The notes beneath the pieces are model-generated. The model was not told the origin of the DNA, did no database searches, and saw only the letters and a list, made by a program, of their open reading frames with translations. Both the position numbers and the translations under genes were made by a program. DNA of 64,000 nt from Kalmusia sp. IMI 367209 (taxonomy: Eukaryota > Ascomycota > Dothideomycetes > Pleosporales > Didymosphaeriaceae), in NCBI GenBank assembly GCA_027946365.1, contig JAPEUQ010000004.1, positions 62,001-126,000 on the forward strand, read 5' to 3'. Positions 1-12,128 of the stretch are shown piece by piece (positions within the stretch are counted from its first letter, which is position 1; each line of letters begins with the position of its first letter).

Positions 1-1690
1 AGTGCCGTGTCCTCTATTTAAAAATAACCCCTTCTAGGCTACCTCTATAAGGAAAGCGACTTAGCTTTTCTCATTTAATTATTTAAGAAATATGGTCCTT
101 ATTTATAAAGGTAAGATTAAGATCTTTAATTAAATAATATTTATATAGCTGTAAGTATACCTGCAAGCTGGGGGATTTTAAGAATTAAGCTAAACATATT
201 AGAAATGAGTTAGGAATATGTTATAAAGGAAACCTACATCTTATTAAGCCTAGTGTAAGTATAGGCTATAAGATACCCTTAATATCCTAAAGTTGTTTAT
301 CTATAAGGATAGAAGGTAGGGGAGTATATATAAATATGTTCTAAACGTGATTAGAATAAAGTAAGAGATTTATTCTAAATTACTTAGAATAAGAATTTAG
401 AAAGAGGTCTTATATTTATGTTTCTTCATTTCCCCTGGCCCTAAGGATGGTCAAAGCCTATAGAATATATTAATAATATATTTAAAATAACTTAGGCCTT
501 TAACTAACTATACTTCTTTAGTTAGGATGTTTAAGGCTTTACTATGTTACACCCCTCTATCTCACCCTCTATCCCTGGTAAGCCACTTATAAATAGTATT
601 CTTAAATATTTAATACTAGCTATTATCTCTATAGCTTAAATAAAATAGCTTTTAATATTCTTAGTTAACTAATACTAACTTTGGCACCTAATATACTATA
701 GCCGTTCACCTATTAATAGTTAAACACATTATAAATATATTAGAAATATATTCTAGAGTATAAAGACTTATTTAATACCTCTATTATTATAGTATTGGGG
801 TATAGATAGACTTCTAAGATATATAAGCTCTAACTTTAAACCTCTTTAAGACCCTAATATAAATACTATTTATAAAGTTAATATAAATATGTTTAGAAAA
901 GGTATAGAATATATTTTATACTACGTACCTTATAGCCTTCCATTTACTAATATCCTTATTTTTAAGGTTACTATTATAGATTATTTAGAGCTTTATATAG
1001 AGTTTATTATTAATAAAAGTATAGGAACATATTTGAAACTCGTTTTTAAGATATTTATAATATTTAATTCCTAAATATTTATATTTATATCTTATAGCAG
1101 GCCCGTTGAGGAATAGAGAATAAATAGGCTAGTTAAGGTAGACTCTAGACTTTAAGTACTAAAACTATAACTTTGTTAGAATACATTTCAATTACGTTAT
1201 AAATATATTTATCTAGATAGCCTTCTTTAAAACCTCTTTCTTTATTAATAGTTCTCCTATAGATTTCCTCGTTACTTAAATAATATAAGTATAGCCATCT
1301 ATTACGCTCTTTGAATATATAGGAACTATAGTAGTATACATAATCTCCTTAGTATATAGGGGTGAGCCTTAATTATTTCTATTTATGAAAATAATAAGAT
1401 TTAACTGTAAATATATTAAAAATACGCTTAAAATATGTTTACTACTATACTATTAAGCTTATCTTAACACTTTCTACTACGCCCTTATTAGAGCCTATTA
1501 GATCTTTAAAGGATAGGTCACTAAGCTTAAAAGTAGAGTCGTCCTTATCCTCAGCATCTTAAAGCTAAAAAGAAACAAATCTAGAAAAAGAGTTATCCAT
1601 TATTCTAAATAAGTTTATATTATGTTATAGGAAAGTTACATTGATTTATAAAGTTCATCTAACTATGGGAAAATTTTTTATCATGCGCTA
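1..1690. repeat. AT-rich, RIP-like gene-free block
   Basis: The first 1.7 kb is strikingly AT-rich, full of TA dinucleotides and short of CA/TG, and every frame is broken by stops. The longest open frame (889-1074, 61 codons) has the biased composition of AT-rich noncoding DNA and I do not call it a gene. Composition changes sharply near 1690. In ascomycetes this pattern is typical of old transposons mutated by repeat-induced point mutation (C to T at CpA). No element family is recognisable by eye. RIP is inferred from composition only. Confidence 0.75.
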
Positions 1691-2907
1691 ACCATTCTAG
1701 GATAGCACGATGGTTGGCCGAGGTCGGGTCCATAGTCGGATGACCTGCGTCCTGGTATTTGAGGCTCCTCGACGAGTCGAAAATCACGTGGGATTACCCC
1801 CGACGCTAGGAAACTACCGAGGCATTGGCGCCACACCTTTCACCCTGCTCGCACGACTCTGCCGGTGGTCAGGACACGCCAGCAAAACCCATGTTTTACA
1901 GTCCATTCTCGTGTTGCTGTGAGGCGTTGGCTCTGACCACTCATGGTTTTCGTGGTGAGAGAACCGTCCACGCGACGCCTGCAAAGGCCACACCATTGAT
2001 TTGCGCCACTGCACTGCAGTCGGGGACGGCATTTCGCTCCGAATATCCTACGACGTACGCCCCATGCGCAACGGTCGGGCCACATTCGACTTCACATTCA
2101 CTGTGCAAGGCGCGCATGTGGTTTCGGGTACCATTGAGTCTCGCCATGCAGGCTCAATCATACGACCGAAGCACGATCTGTGCGGGAATTCACTCAATCC
2201 TGACACCCAAAATTGCGTTCTTTGTCTGCTCAATATACGGAGTTCCCAACACCACATTTCTGGAAGTAGCTGTGCCTGGGAACATTGTGTGCGATAAACA
2301 TCCATGCGTAGCCAATCTGGAGTTCCCTTGACCCGGAGAGGCGCGCCATACGCGAGATCTTAAAAGTCTGATCTAGCTCGTATCAAAAAAGTCCATCTTC
2401 CAGCCTTGTGCAGAACGCCTCCCGGTTTTGCGAAGCTTGTGTCGCGCGTCTCCCTGTGTCGATCTTAGCCAAGTCTAGCGTATCGACCATTCACGTCTCC
2501 TGCTAGCGCCGCACTCCCAATTCATCCGCTTTTACCCATATCATCCTGCCCGCGTGGAGAAGCGGCTATTGGCCCCGCCCCCGGCCCCCGCTTAGCAGGT
2601 GAAGCTTTGATGCCAACTCCCGTCCAGCTCATCCTAGGAAGCATCAAAGCTTCCAGAAGGACTTGATGATGAGAATTCGTGGCGGGCTAGACGGCACACG
2701 GATAAACTCGATTTGTGCCCATGCCTCCCTTGGAAAGTCTACACGTTCTAGGTACTCGACTCCTGGTCTATATGAAGACTTGAGCTGCCCTCACATCTTG
2801 CTCTCCAGCTTCGTCCAAGCTTCGTTTGCGTTGAACGCCCCTTACACTCTTGCAAGAGAGCTATCAGTTGTCCCTTAAGAGGTCTTCTGTTACAATGTCC
2901 ATCTACG
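1691..2907. other. Intergenic and upstream region of sugar transporter
   Basis: The sequence has normal base composition after the AT-rich block. Open frames between 1710 and 2331 overlap on both strands, have no recognisable motifs, and are not called. From about 2340 the DNA is pyrimidine-rich on the + strand and leads to the transporter start at 2908. Confidence 0.5.
2573..2591 (-). promoter_or_regulatory. Two candidate CreA (carbon catabolite repressor) sites
   Basis: CCCCGC occurs at 2573-2578 and again at 2586-2591. Read on the minus strand each is GCGGGG, which matches the SYGGRG consensus of CreA/Cre1. They lie about 320-335 bp before the start codon of a sugar transporter, a plausible target of glucose repression. 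The motif is short, so chance occurrence is possible. Confidence 0.4.
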
Positions 2908-4631
2908 ATGGAGCTATCACCCCCGGGCCACTTCAGGGTCGCCGGCAAAGAATTCCCCAATATCTCTTGGTGGAAGAAGGCGAATCTGAGGAGTACATAC
3001 CTCCTGCTCACCCTTGCCATCTTGACTAGTGCTACGAACGGATACGATGGGTCCATGGTTAATGGTCTTCTGTCCTTGGATCAGTTCATTGACTGTAAGT
3101 CATTTATTGTTTTCTAGCCAAGCAGTCACTTATACAATGCAGACATGAAACATCCTTCTGGATCTATCAAGGGTCTCTTTTCCGGCATCATGTCCCTCGG
3201 TTCTCTCATCGCCCTGCCTATTACACCTTACATTGCCGACGGATTGGGCCGACGTTGGGGTATCTGCATTGGGTCCATCATCATGATCTTCGCAGTCGTA
3301 CTCCAGAGCGCTTCAGTCAACTTCCAGATGTTTGTTGCCGCTCGCTTCTTCCTTGGTTTTGGCGTCGCCATTGCCCACGGATCAGCTCCTCTTCTCATTA
3401 CCGAGCTTTGCCATCCCCAACACCGTGCTATCTTCACCACCATCTACAACACAACCTGGTATGTCGGGTCTATTGTTGCGGCCTGGCTCACATACGGCAC
3501 CAACAATATCGACAGTCAGTGGTCGTGGCGTATCCCTTCCATCATTCAAGCTGCACCCTCAATCCTCCAGATCACCTGCGTCTGGTTCGTCCCAGAGTCG
3601 CCCCGTTGGTACATTGCCAAGGGACAGCATGAGAAAGCACTGGCTGTCCTAGCTCATGTGCATGCCGAGGGAGACGCTAATGACGAGATCGTACAACTAG
3701 AGTTCGAAGAAGTCAAGGAGACCATCGCCATTGAGAAAGAAGCCGAGCAGACTGGCTGGCTTGAGATTTTCAAGACCAAGGGCAACCGTCATAGGCTTAT
3801 TATCTTGATCTCTGCTGGTCTATTCTCGCAATGGTCTGGCAATGGTCTTGTCTCCTACTATATCTCAGGTGTCCTTGACACGATCGGTATTACAGACTCT
3901 GACATGCAGCTCAAGATCAACGGCGTTCTGAACATCTGGAACTGTATTGTCGCTACTACCATGTGTACGTTCTAAGGAACTTAAACCACGATGTGATGAC
4001 TAAAGCTGACAAAATATAGGCTTTTTTGTTGAGAAGATTGGTCGTCGTCCGCTCTTCCTCATCTCCACCGCTGGCATGTGCATGTCGTTCGTCATATGGA
4101 CCATTCTCTCTGAGCGCTTCGCTGCCACGCACGTCAAGGCGAATGGTAGTGCCGTTGTGTTCATGATCTTCCTCTACTACACTTTCTACAACATCGCCTG
4201 GTCTGGTCTCTTGGTCGGTTACACTGTAGAGATTTTGCCCTTCTCCATCCGTGCTAAAGGCATGTGCTACATGTTCGCTTTCGTCGACGTCGCACTGTTC
4301 TTCAACACCTACATCAACCCTATTGCACTCGAACACATTGCCTGGAAGTACTACATCGTCTACGTAAGTTATTGCCTCCTGTTCATGCTAGATTGCCTTC
4401 TAACATGTTGTCTAGTGCGTCTGGCTTGCTTTCGAACTCGTCGTTGTCTACTTCTTCTACATTGAGACCAAGAATACCCCGCTTGAGGAGATTGCTCGCC
4501 ACTTTGATGGTGATGCCGCTTTGGTCGGTGGTGCTGCCGCTACCGAGAAGGGCCGTATCATCGAGAACGAGATCCATGAGAAGGAAAAAACTGGCGCCAC
4601 TGTTACTGAGGAACATGTTGGCTCGATCTAG
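2908..4631 (+). CDS. MFS sugar transporter (hexose/lactose-permease type)
   Basis: Plasma-membrane sugar/H+ symporter of the MFS sugar porter family, read from four exons: 2908-3094, 3143-3964, 4020-4363, 4416-4631 (522 aa). Introns are 48, 55 and 52 nt with GTAAGT or GTACGT donors. Family signatures are the NGYDGSM motif after the first helix, GLGRRWG in the loop between helices 2 and 3, PESPRW before the central loop, VEKIGRRPLF after helix 6-7, and a C-terminal ETKNTPLEEI. These are the classic sugar-porter landmarks, and the length is normal for the family. The start at 2908 gives the usual short cytosolic N-terminus; an ATG at 2895 is in a frame that stops early. Closest in style to the fungal lactose-permease/hexose-transporter group; the substrate cannot be told from sequence. 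Two CreA-like sites lie upstream. Confidence 0.95.
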
Positions 4632-6002
4632 ACGTAACACTTTTGTTGATAGAGCGAGGTGGACGGAAGCAGTAGTCGTTGTGCTTTGTACGAGGAATAA
4701 TCTTATACCCCTGTTTTTCATGCCATTCCATGTCACGTCTTAATTTTGACGGTGTGCTTCTCGACAACGATCCGCGATTTACTCGGATACTCGCAGAGTA
4801 CCACATAGTGACCAAATATTTCTACACTGCCCACCCTCAATGTGACGGAGGCATACGGTTGTATCAACTTTTTAGTAACAAGGACCTCCTCGATTGCGCG
4901 AACACGAATCAGCACTCGGCCCGCCAACCGCTTTTCCACCGCTCACAAACCCGGGATATCGGACTTGCAAGGATATCAGTCAATGCAAGGCTGCAACCTC
5001 TAAATACCCATGCGCTTAACAGACTCAACAAACGTTGTTCACATTCTACGTTCACATTACATTTATCGAGATCATCTCGCACACTTTACATCCAACGCGC
5101 AGCTCTTGAAATGCGAGGTTTTCTCACGCCTCCCAAAGACTCGTGCCCCGTCTATGCTGTGTCGCACCAAACGGCTCACCGGGCCCAGATGAGCGCCTTT
5201 TCAACCGTCTCAGCCATAAAGGCACACTGACGCAGGCATGCGGCGAAAATCTCACATTAATATCTCATTGCTCCATCCAACTTTACATGTGCACCTGCCC
5301 AAAGTTCTCGAAAGCATGCAATGCGGTAGCATCCGCACCCGCATGCCTCCCAAGCACCAATCCAGTCACAGCCCAATTTCTTATCTAGTACCCACCGGGG
5401 TGTGCATGTGAAGACCAGGTTGCAGCGCGCCACGTGCGGCGGATTGCGCAAACACGGGAAGTTAATATATTGTGCATGAGACAGGGGGGAAGTCGGTGAA
5501 GTATATGAGTGGCTGGATGAATTAGCTGCGTTTACATAGATGCATGTATCTGAGGTTTACGGCGTAGGCTTCGTGTTTGTCGTGGACTCAAAATTGAGGA
5601 TGAGGTAGAGGGTGATGCGTATGGCTCTTTGTCACTTTGATGGCGTTGAAATAGGGAAGAGGTCTAGTGATATATTTTAGTTTGGTTGAGTTACACCATG
5701 CATGTATTAATTACCTGTCAACGCATATATATAGGTTTCTGTACCATAGACACCTTTCTGGAGCATTTTTATTCTAGGTATCGTCTCATTGCTTTACAAA
5801 GTGGTACTTGGCTTTCCATCAAATGCTTAAGTGCAAGTGCAATTTTTGTCCTTAGACGTGGCCCGTCACTGGCGTACCTATATCTCTTTTGTTCTTATGG
5901 TGTACTAGATAGATAAATCAAGATTTAAAGTCTACGCAATACGGGCCATTATAAGAGCAAGATGTTCTCTTACAAAATCCAAGAAATGAAATATTGCAAA
6001 AC
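4632..6002. other. Intergenic region downstream of transporter
   Basis: No intact gene is visible. It holds a possible integrase scrap (4733-4889, listed separately). From about 5460 onward the frames are short and of low coding quality. Confidence 0.5.
4733..4889 (+). pseudogene. Possible retrotransposon integrase fragment
   Basis: Within a 183-codon open frame (4679-5230), about 50 residues read DNDPRFT, then 18 residues later AHPQCDG. This recalls the DD(35)E integrase core of Ty3/gypsy elements, where an Asp-rich ...PxFT motif is followed by YHPQxDG. The spacing is a few residues shorter than usual and nothing else of the element (RT, RNase H, LTRs) can be seen. It lies directly after the transporter stop codon. 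Chance resemblance is a real alternative. Confidence 0.3.
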
Positions 6003-6310
6003 ACAAACAAGTCCACACTGGAGGAAAGCTTCTACGGCACCGAAACCTCTATAAATCCATCACTCTCTTTTACAGCCTGTTCCATCACCATCGAAACCCT
6101 AATCTCCCCTCTTTCAATCCCGGCTTCCCTTTGCTTCCCCTTCCTTACCCCTTCCTTCACCCACCAATCCCTCTGACCCCTCGTCTCCTCCCCTTCACTA
6201 AACTCCCCATAGACTAGCCTAACGAGGGCGTTGAGGACGAAGCCGATGAGAGTGGCGGCGCGCGCAAGGTTTGGAGTTAGGATGTCTTGTGTGACGAGTG
6301 TAGTAGGTTA
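6003..6310 (-). pseudogene. Orphan coding-like segment of unknown origin
   Basis: A stretch of about 100 codons on the minus strand is open from the stop just above 6310 down to a stop at 6003, with good codon texture (for example AATLIGFVLNALVRLVYGEF and an end in DGFIEVSVP). A CTAAC branch-like site and an AG lie just upstream, so it could be the last exon of a gene whose 5' part is lost or unrecognised. There is no family match I can name. Confidence 0.3.
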
Positions 6311-6427
6311 GATGGTCGTTCCAGCCATTGTTTCGGGAATTTCGTTGGAGAACGTAGATGAATATGCGTAGTTATGTACGAGGGGTCAAAGTAGTGAGCG
6401 TTGTAAAAATTGGTACGCGAGGGAGCC

Positions 6428-6461
6428 TGTAGGTGTAGGTGTAGGTGTAGGTGTAGGTGTT
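6428..6461. repeat. Hexanucleotide tandem repeat (TGTAGG)n
   Basis: TGTAGG is repeated about five and a half times without interruption. It lies in gene-free DNA between the orphan coding segment and the Zn2Cys6 regulator. It is not telomeric (that would be TTAGGG). No function is inferred. Confidence 0.85.
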
Positions 6462-6841
6462 TGGTGTTGGTTCGTGTATGTTTTACGAGCTTGGTTTGCT
6501 CAGATAATCGCAAGACAAAGTTTGTGTTTTAGTTTCGTGAGACTAATTTTTCTTTTCGTATGTCTTCGTAATGCTAGAATGAGCCGATAACGGACTAATA
6601 GATAGAAGCTGTCTGGTCAAGGAGGAGAAAATAGTGAAAGAAGATTGTGGAAATGGACACAATGTTTCGAAAGTCGAATAGACAAACTCAAACTCTTTAG
6701 TCATATGCGGATCAACTGGATTACTCAGCTCGCTTGCATCCGGCATTATCCTAAATCACCACCAGGGTATCAATACAATCATACACCTTTTCCAATGCAA
6801 AACGCCGAAACGCCAAGTCCACTCTCTTAGACCCGCGATCC

Positions 6842-9393
6842 TCATATCCACGGAACCCCATACTTACCCTCACCACCCTTGCATACCTCACTCCAAAGAT
6901 CCGTCATCAATATCGTCGATAGTGGATCTTTCTTCGTCGCGACCGCTTCGTTCCCGCTGAATCCAGGACCTCCCTGCCGCGCAAAATCCAAGCTCGTGTA
7001 GGGGAATATGTCTTTGATGTTTGCTGGAATTATGTGCTGGATCTGGAAGACGTCTATATCATCCAAGTTGAGGATAGGTTCTAGCTTGACAAAATCCTTC
7101 CGAATACGGCGAGCAAGCGCGAGCCCGGGAGTAAGATCAGCTAATACGGAGAGCGCGTCGCGATATCCTTGCAAATAGTCTGCCCGATGCTCATTTAAGC
7201 CAACAGCAACGAGATTCCGGGTTAGTAGCGTTGAGAGATTCAGAATAGCGCTACCCAGTGACGTGGCTATGTGGAAGCGGAAAGACGTAGGTAGCTTGGT
7301 GTCGCCAGCATGCAACTCCGCGCGCTGCACGATAGTAAGCGCTATGTCGCCGCATGTGCGGCCTATCTCAGCGTCATATTGTAACGACAGCATAGCTTGG
7401 CGGAAGAGAAGTAGGCGCAGCTGGGAGAGGCTATTGTGTACGATGGTGTGTTGGCGCATTTGTCTGGGTTCAGGGGGATACTCCGGGGAGAGAAGAGGAA
7501 TAGTGGGTAGGATGATATCAGTCCAGTGCTTGATGCGGTTATCTAACATAAGAGCGTTTTCGGAAGTTGTGGAGTCTTGAGAGATGCTGGCGGCGAAATG
7601 AGAGTCCCAGACTTCGGATGCGAGGCGGGCCCAGCATACCATGCAGTTGAGGTACATGTTTGACGATCGTGAGATATCAGGGTCTGGTAAGGGTTGATCG
7701 GGGTGAATTTCCTACATGCTGTATTAGATGGTATGAAGTGAATCCAAACATGTCTCTCACCTTGTCGTAGAGGTATGCGGGTTGTTCAATATCAATGTCG
7801 GATTCGCGGATACCGTACGGTCGCCCGCAGCTGAGTGATATGCGGCGGTCAAGGAAGTACACTGTCCAGAAGATGCGTTGGCGCATGTGAATATCGAACG
7901 GGGTGTACGTTCGCCAGGAGGACTGCTGATGGAGGCCTGCTTGGAAGCATAATCTGCAGGCTATGCCAATGACACCATAGGCGGCATTTGCTTTATCCGC
8001 ATACGTAAGGTAGACAGCCTACGGTTGTTAGTGAATGATGAGTAGAAGGGCAGAGGAACAACGTGCTTCCAAAGTCAAAACTTGCACCAGGCATAGATCG
8101 ACCTGTCCACTGAGTTTCCGCTTGCCGACTATATCATCTGCAGCCCGAAACCATTGCCAGCCAGGGGATTTATTGTACGATGTCAGACCTGCTGTTTCTG
8201 TACGTTTCCTGATATTAGCCCTCGTCTGTGTGGTAGTATACATGGAGGCATACTGACCCATTGCTGTGGCTATATCCGAACAAGCGAAGATAATGTAGTT
8301 GAGAGCCAAAAGAGAGATATCTTCTGCCTGGATTATAGGTGCGGAGAGCAATCTTTCACTCCCGATGCGGAACTCCATCTCGTTGATGCATGGGTAATAA
8401 GGTGCGATATCTTCAAAGAAAGTCTCTAGGTATTTCTGGTACTCGAGTGGGTTGGGAAACGCAAGGGTCTTGTTCCCGACACGAATAATGGCTGCAGCGT
8501 CGGCACTGCTCGCGGGGCTCACTGCCGAGATGGGATGCCGTATTCTGTCCGGACTGTCAAGACGAAAGTCAGCCTGGGTGATGGCTGGAAATGAGGGCAT
8601 GCTAGCCTCGCCCGCTATCTGCATTAAGAAGTCGGCATGAAATTTTTCGCTCGCTGCCGCGTCTCGCTCCATGCTGGTTCGCGGTGTGACCGTCATTGCC
8701 CGCTCCTGCATCAGCGATTCCATCATGCTCTCAATGCGGGCCATGCGGGCTTCCATAGACAGGCCCAGCACGCTGGCATCGCTTGCTCGCCGCGGAATGC
8801 CTGCCTCACGCGGCAAAAGATTCCTCCGCGATGCGCCATTGTTGCTGCTGTTGCCGTTGCCGTTGCTATTTGTTGCGACGGGGACGGCGGGAGCCTGGAC
8901 GGGCGTGGGTCTGCTGAGGTTTTGTAAGGCTTCTGCGGCGGTTTGGTCCTCGGAGTAGAAGCAGCGCTTTCCGTTATCGACGCATCGCTGGCAGGGATTT
9001 TCGCCGGAGCACTACGTGATACGTTAGCCCTAGAGCCAACCGATGTTTGAGCACAAAGAGCAAGAGGCCTTGCTGGGTTCGGTGTGGGTGTCCGTCAAGT
9101 CTACGCGTGCATCGTGTGCCACGGGGCTGTGGACGGACGGAAATCGATGCTCGTATACAGTAAAGGCGGGATTCGGGAGGCGGCGGGCGACATACCTTCA
9201 GCTTGGAGCGGCGACACGACACGCTGTAGCTATCGTTAGGATACGGAACGGTTCGGAATGCAGAGGTCAAACTTCCCAAGCTCTGGACACAGCCATTAAC
9301 ACAAAGCAAACTTAAATTCTGGGCGTCTTACCTTGAAGCATACTTTGCTCGTACTTTCTTTCGCTTCGGCGACGACGGCGCATCGTCAGCCAT
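6842..9393 (-). CDS. Zn2Cys6 fungal transcription factor
   Basis: Nuclear regulator read from five exons, 5' to 3': 9332-9393, 9196-9223, 8067-9011, 7761-8018, 6842-7711 (720 aa). The N-terminus is basic (SPKRKK) and is followed by a binuclear zinc cluster spread over three exons: CRRSKLK, then CSGENPCQRCVDNGKRC. Five of the six cysteines are visible (24, 31, 37, 40, 47 in this model). The first position is Ser21, created at the splice AG|C, so either the cluster is altered or the tiny second exon is mis-spliced here. The middle region is the fungal-specific TF domain (Fungal_trans), with the typical RQRIFWTVYFLDRRIS...GRPYGI segment. The third intron appears to use a GC-AG boundary (GCACGT donor at 8066), needed to keep VQVLTLE-AVYLTYAD in frame. 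Targets are unknown; it is divergent in the region from the HET gene above it. Confidence 0.88.
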
Positions 9394-9782
9394 CGCAGTT
9401 GGAGCGGTGAGGTTGTGAGTGTTCGGGAAGTGTGTGGTTGTAGTTAGGGAGCTGGTCCGAGCTTTCGGAACAAGCGTCGAAAGCCCGAAAACAAGTCACC
9501 CCATCTTGCATCCTTAGTACTAGATGGGGTGGGATTGATGATCTCGCAGGGTTGCTTCGCTGGCGACAGCTCGCATGCGCACGTCAGGGTAGTCGACGGC
9601 TTCGCGACGCGTCGCCAGCCTCGTCTAATAACAAGACGCTCGCAGTAATTTCGAACGGAGTAGAAAGGCCGACCAGAGATGGTGGCGCATACGTTATGAC
9701 ATTATAACGCGTAGCGAGCATATGCATTAATCGCAGTAAAGGCAGATGGGCTACACCCGATGGCAAATTTCCCTCCACATCC
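9394..9782. other. Intergenic spacer
   Basis: This is the region upstream of the Zn2Cys6 gene and downstream of the HET gene at 9783. Only weak frames occur, with no recognisable element. Confidence 0.5.
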
Positions 9783-11770
9783 TCAAAGTCCACGCCAATC
9801 ATCCAGATGATCATCCAGATCTGAAGGCGGCGTCTCAGGTTGCTCAATCGACAACACATATCTTTTGATGCCACACTCTGACGTTGCCACCCGCCGAATA
9901 CTCACCGTAAACTTAAATGACGGTTCTACATTGGCAGCGCTTACAGAATATGGCGGCACTAAAGATATACTCGTTCGATCTGTGTGCAAGACGGCTTCCT
10001 GGGCGTACCTCATCCACATCCTGTGATTCGCCTTGTGTCGCAGCGCGTCTGTCGTGGTAGGTATGACATTGCACATTGTCTTTTCTTCGTACAACCCAAC
10101 TTGTACTCGGAACCCGCAGTGCGGATATGGTGGGCAGCCGAAACCCAGGACGCCTCTGATTCTGTGGCCATGGTGGGAAGGCCACGAGTCCGTGTCAGCG
10201 AACCAGCATTGCTCTGGAGGCTTACCGAAACACTGCGCAGCTAAATTTTCGCGGAAAGCAGAGGTGCTTTCTTCACCCTGCGAGTCTTTCGATTCAAGGA
10301 AACTCCGCAATCTGCGAAGGGGGTTTTCGGCGGGCCTGGTGTCACTGCTGTTCATCGGTCCAAGAGCCAAGTCGTGTTGTAATGGATCGATATCGTCGAG
10401 AGATAACAGATCAGCGATGCTGAGCCATGGGGAGAAGTAACAATGCAATTGATTCCCACGGCGCTCTTTGATATCGACAATAAGGAGTGTAATGGATGTC
10501 GCACTAGAAGCTGGAGCCGTCCTCATACTCATATCCGAGCGCGGTTTTATGACGTAGATCGATTGATACCTAAAGTCGTATCGCTGAGATTTTGGCAGGA
10601 ATGTCAAGTCTGTGCCAGCTTGTCGGACATACTGCGAGGACTGCGAACTTAATCGAAGGAGCACTACGCAGGCCATCATCTCGTTAGCGAAACCTGCGTT
10701 GAGGAGGGTGACGCAGGCTAAAACGGAGCTTTTGCGCGCATCTTGTTGGAAGACGGGGAGAGTAATGCGGAGACCCCTGCTGGTCATGAAAGGGGCCTCG
10801 TGCTCTTTTGGTGTGGGGAAAAGAGAGAAGCAGTTTCGGGATAAATTAGTGAAAGCCCATGACTGTGATGGAGTCGTTGTTGAGGTATACACTGATGGCT
10901 GATAGTCCTTCCAGGACGCAAAATCAGCTGGGTTATCAGCAAGTAACCCTTTCGACGTCCGGTGGTCACCGGGGCTGTAGCCAAGGTGGCTTGTCCTTGG
11001 GCACCTATAGTGCGCTTACAATTAGCTAATCTCTCTGTCATGCCGAATCCCGCGACAACTCACCAAACAAACAACGTATAATCTTCTCGCACCTTCATAA
11101 TCTCCTCTTGAAGCCTCATGAAAGAACGTTCACCCTCACCATACAGCAAAGGCATGTTCACCCCAAATATGCCAAGAAGACAATAAGCTTGGTCCTCCAC
11201 CCGGGTGGTTTTTCGATTGGCGGCCCAGGACATTCTGACCGCAACGTTGCGATCGAACAGATTTCCACCATTCAGTATATCTTTATCGATGCCAGTAGTC
11301 TTTGTGATCTGCTCGTGGAGGCTGAGTTTTGTACCTAGTTCTGTCCAATTCGCATCATAAAATTCCACGGCAACAGGCGCTATGAGTTCCTGTAAAGTCC
11401 ACCCACGGGTCCACCAGCGGCTTTGCATCATTTCCCAGCTACTAAAGCAGTCTTCAAGGTAGGCGTAGCAGATACGTGCTTTCTGGTACCATTGGTACAT
11501 TGAGTTAATGCTTTCACTGAGCTCTGACGATGAGGTCTTGTCGATGCAACATGTGTCGATCCATGCCCAAGCAAAACCATCCTGGGCTGCTTGCTCACAG
11601 CATCTTTTTACCTTAAGGTAGCCGGATTTCTGTGAAGGTACAAGCCTAGAGCGAATATCTTGGAAAGAGACTTCGTCTGAGCCCCATGTGTGTGAAAGGA
11701 TCACATATTCGGGGATGACTGAGTCATGGAATTCGGAAAGCTGGAAGGTCGTGGTATTGAGAAGCCTCAT
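9783..11770 (-). CDS. HET-domain protein (heterokaryon incompatibility family)
   Basis: Two exons, 11064-11770 and 9783-11004, separated by a 59-nt intron with GTGAGT donor (642 aa). The protein opens MRLLNTTTF and runs into the HET domain: PEYVILSHTWG near residue 22-32, then FAWAWIDTCCIDKTSSSELSE, MYQWYQKARICYAYLED, the WTRGWTLQELIAP motif and AYCLLGIFGVNMPLLYGEG. After the splice the sequence continues GLLADNPADF, a conserved start of the C-terminal half of HET-E/HET-6-like proteins. No NACHT or WD40 repeats follow, so this is the short form. Family members trigger cell death on fusion of incompatible strains; the specific role here is not predictable. It is transcribed away from the asparaginase-family gene at 12129 with a 358-bp shared upstream region. 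Confidence 0.92.
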
Positions 11771-12128
11771 GGCTCATGATCCTCTTTACGCTTCGCAATA
11801 GGATGTACAGACTGTGCACTCAACGTTGGTATCTGTATTGGAGAGATCCTAAACTGACATGGAAGACGAGGATGGCTGACCGCCTCTTGTAGAAATAGTC
11901 ATTTGGAGAAGCCCCGGATTTTATGTACTGTGTGATAGACTAGAGTTTTGTCTAGGGCGTAGTATTTGTAGGGAATGGGAAGAAGAAAGGGAGGAAAGCG
12001 AAGTAGCAGCAATAGCTAGGGGCGCTAACCATATTGAAGTCTAGCGCGGGGCTCCATGGCACCTTCGACGCAGCACTCACATCTTATCTCGCACGATTTT
12101 CCCACACGACCATTATCAAACTTCTAAA
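11771..12128. promoter_or_regulatory. Shared upstream region of divergent HET and asparaginase-family genes
   Basis: This 358-bp gap separates two divergently transcribed genes, so it must hold both promoters. No clear TATA box or known operator is seen. Confidence 0.5.

Noticed and set aside
1710..2331. Overlapping 60-170 codon frames on both strands
   Set aside because: They shadow each other in GC-balanced DNA, have no motifs, no splice context and no clear start signal.
6428..6461. Telomere-like repeat
   Set aside because: The unit is TGTAGG, not TTAGGG, and it is internal with only about five copies.
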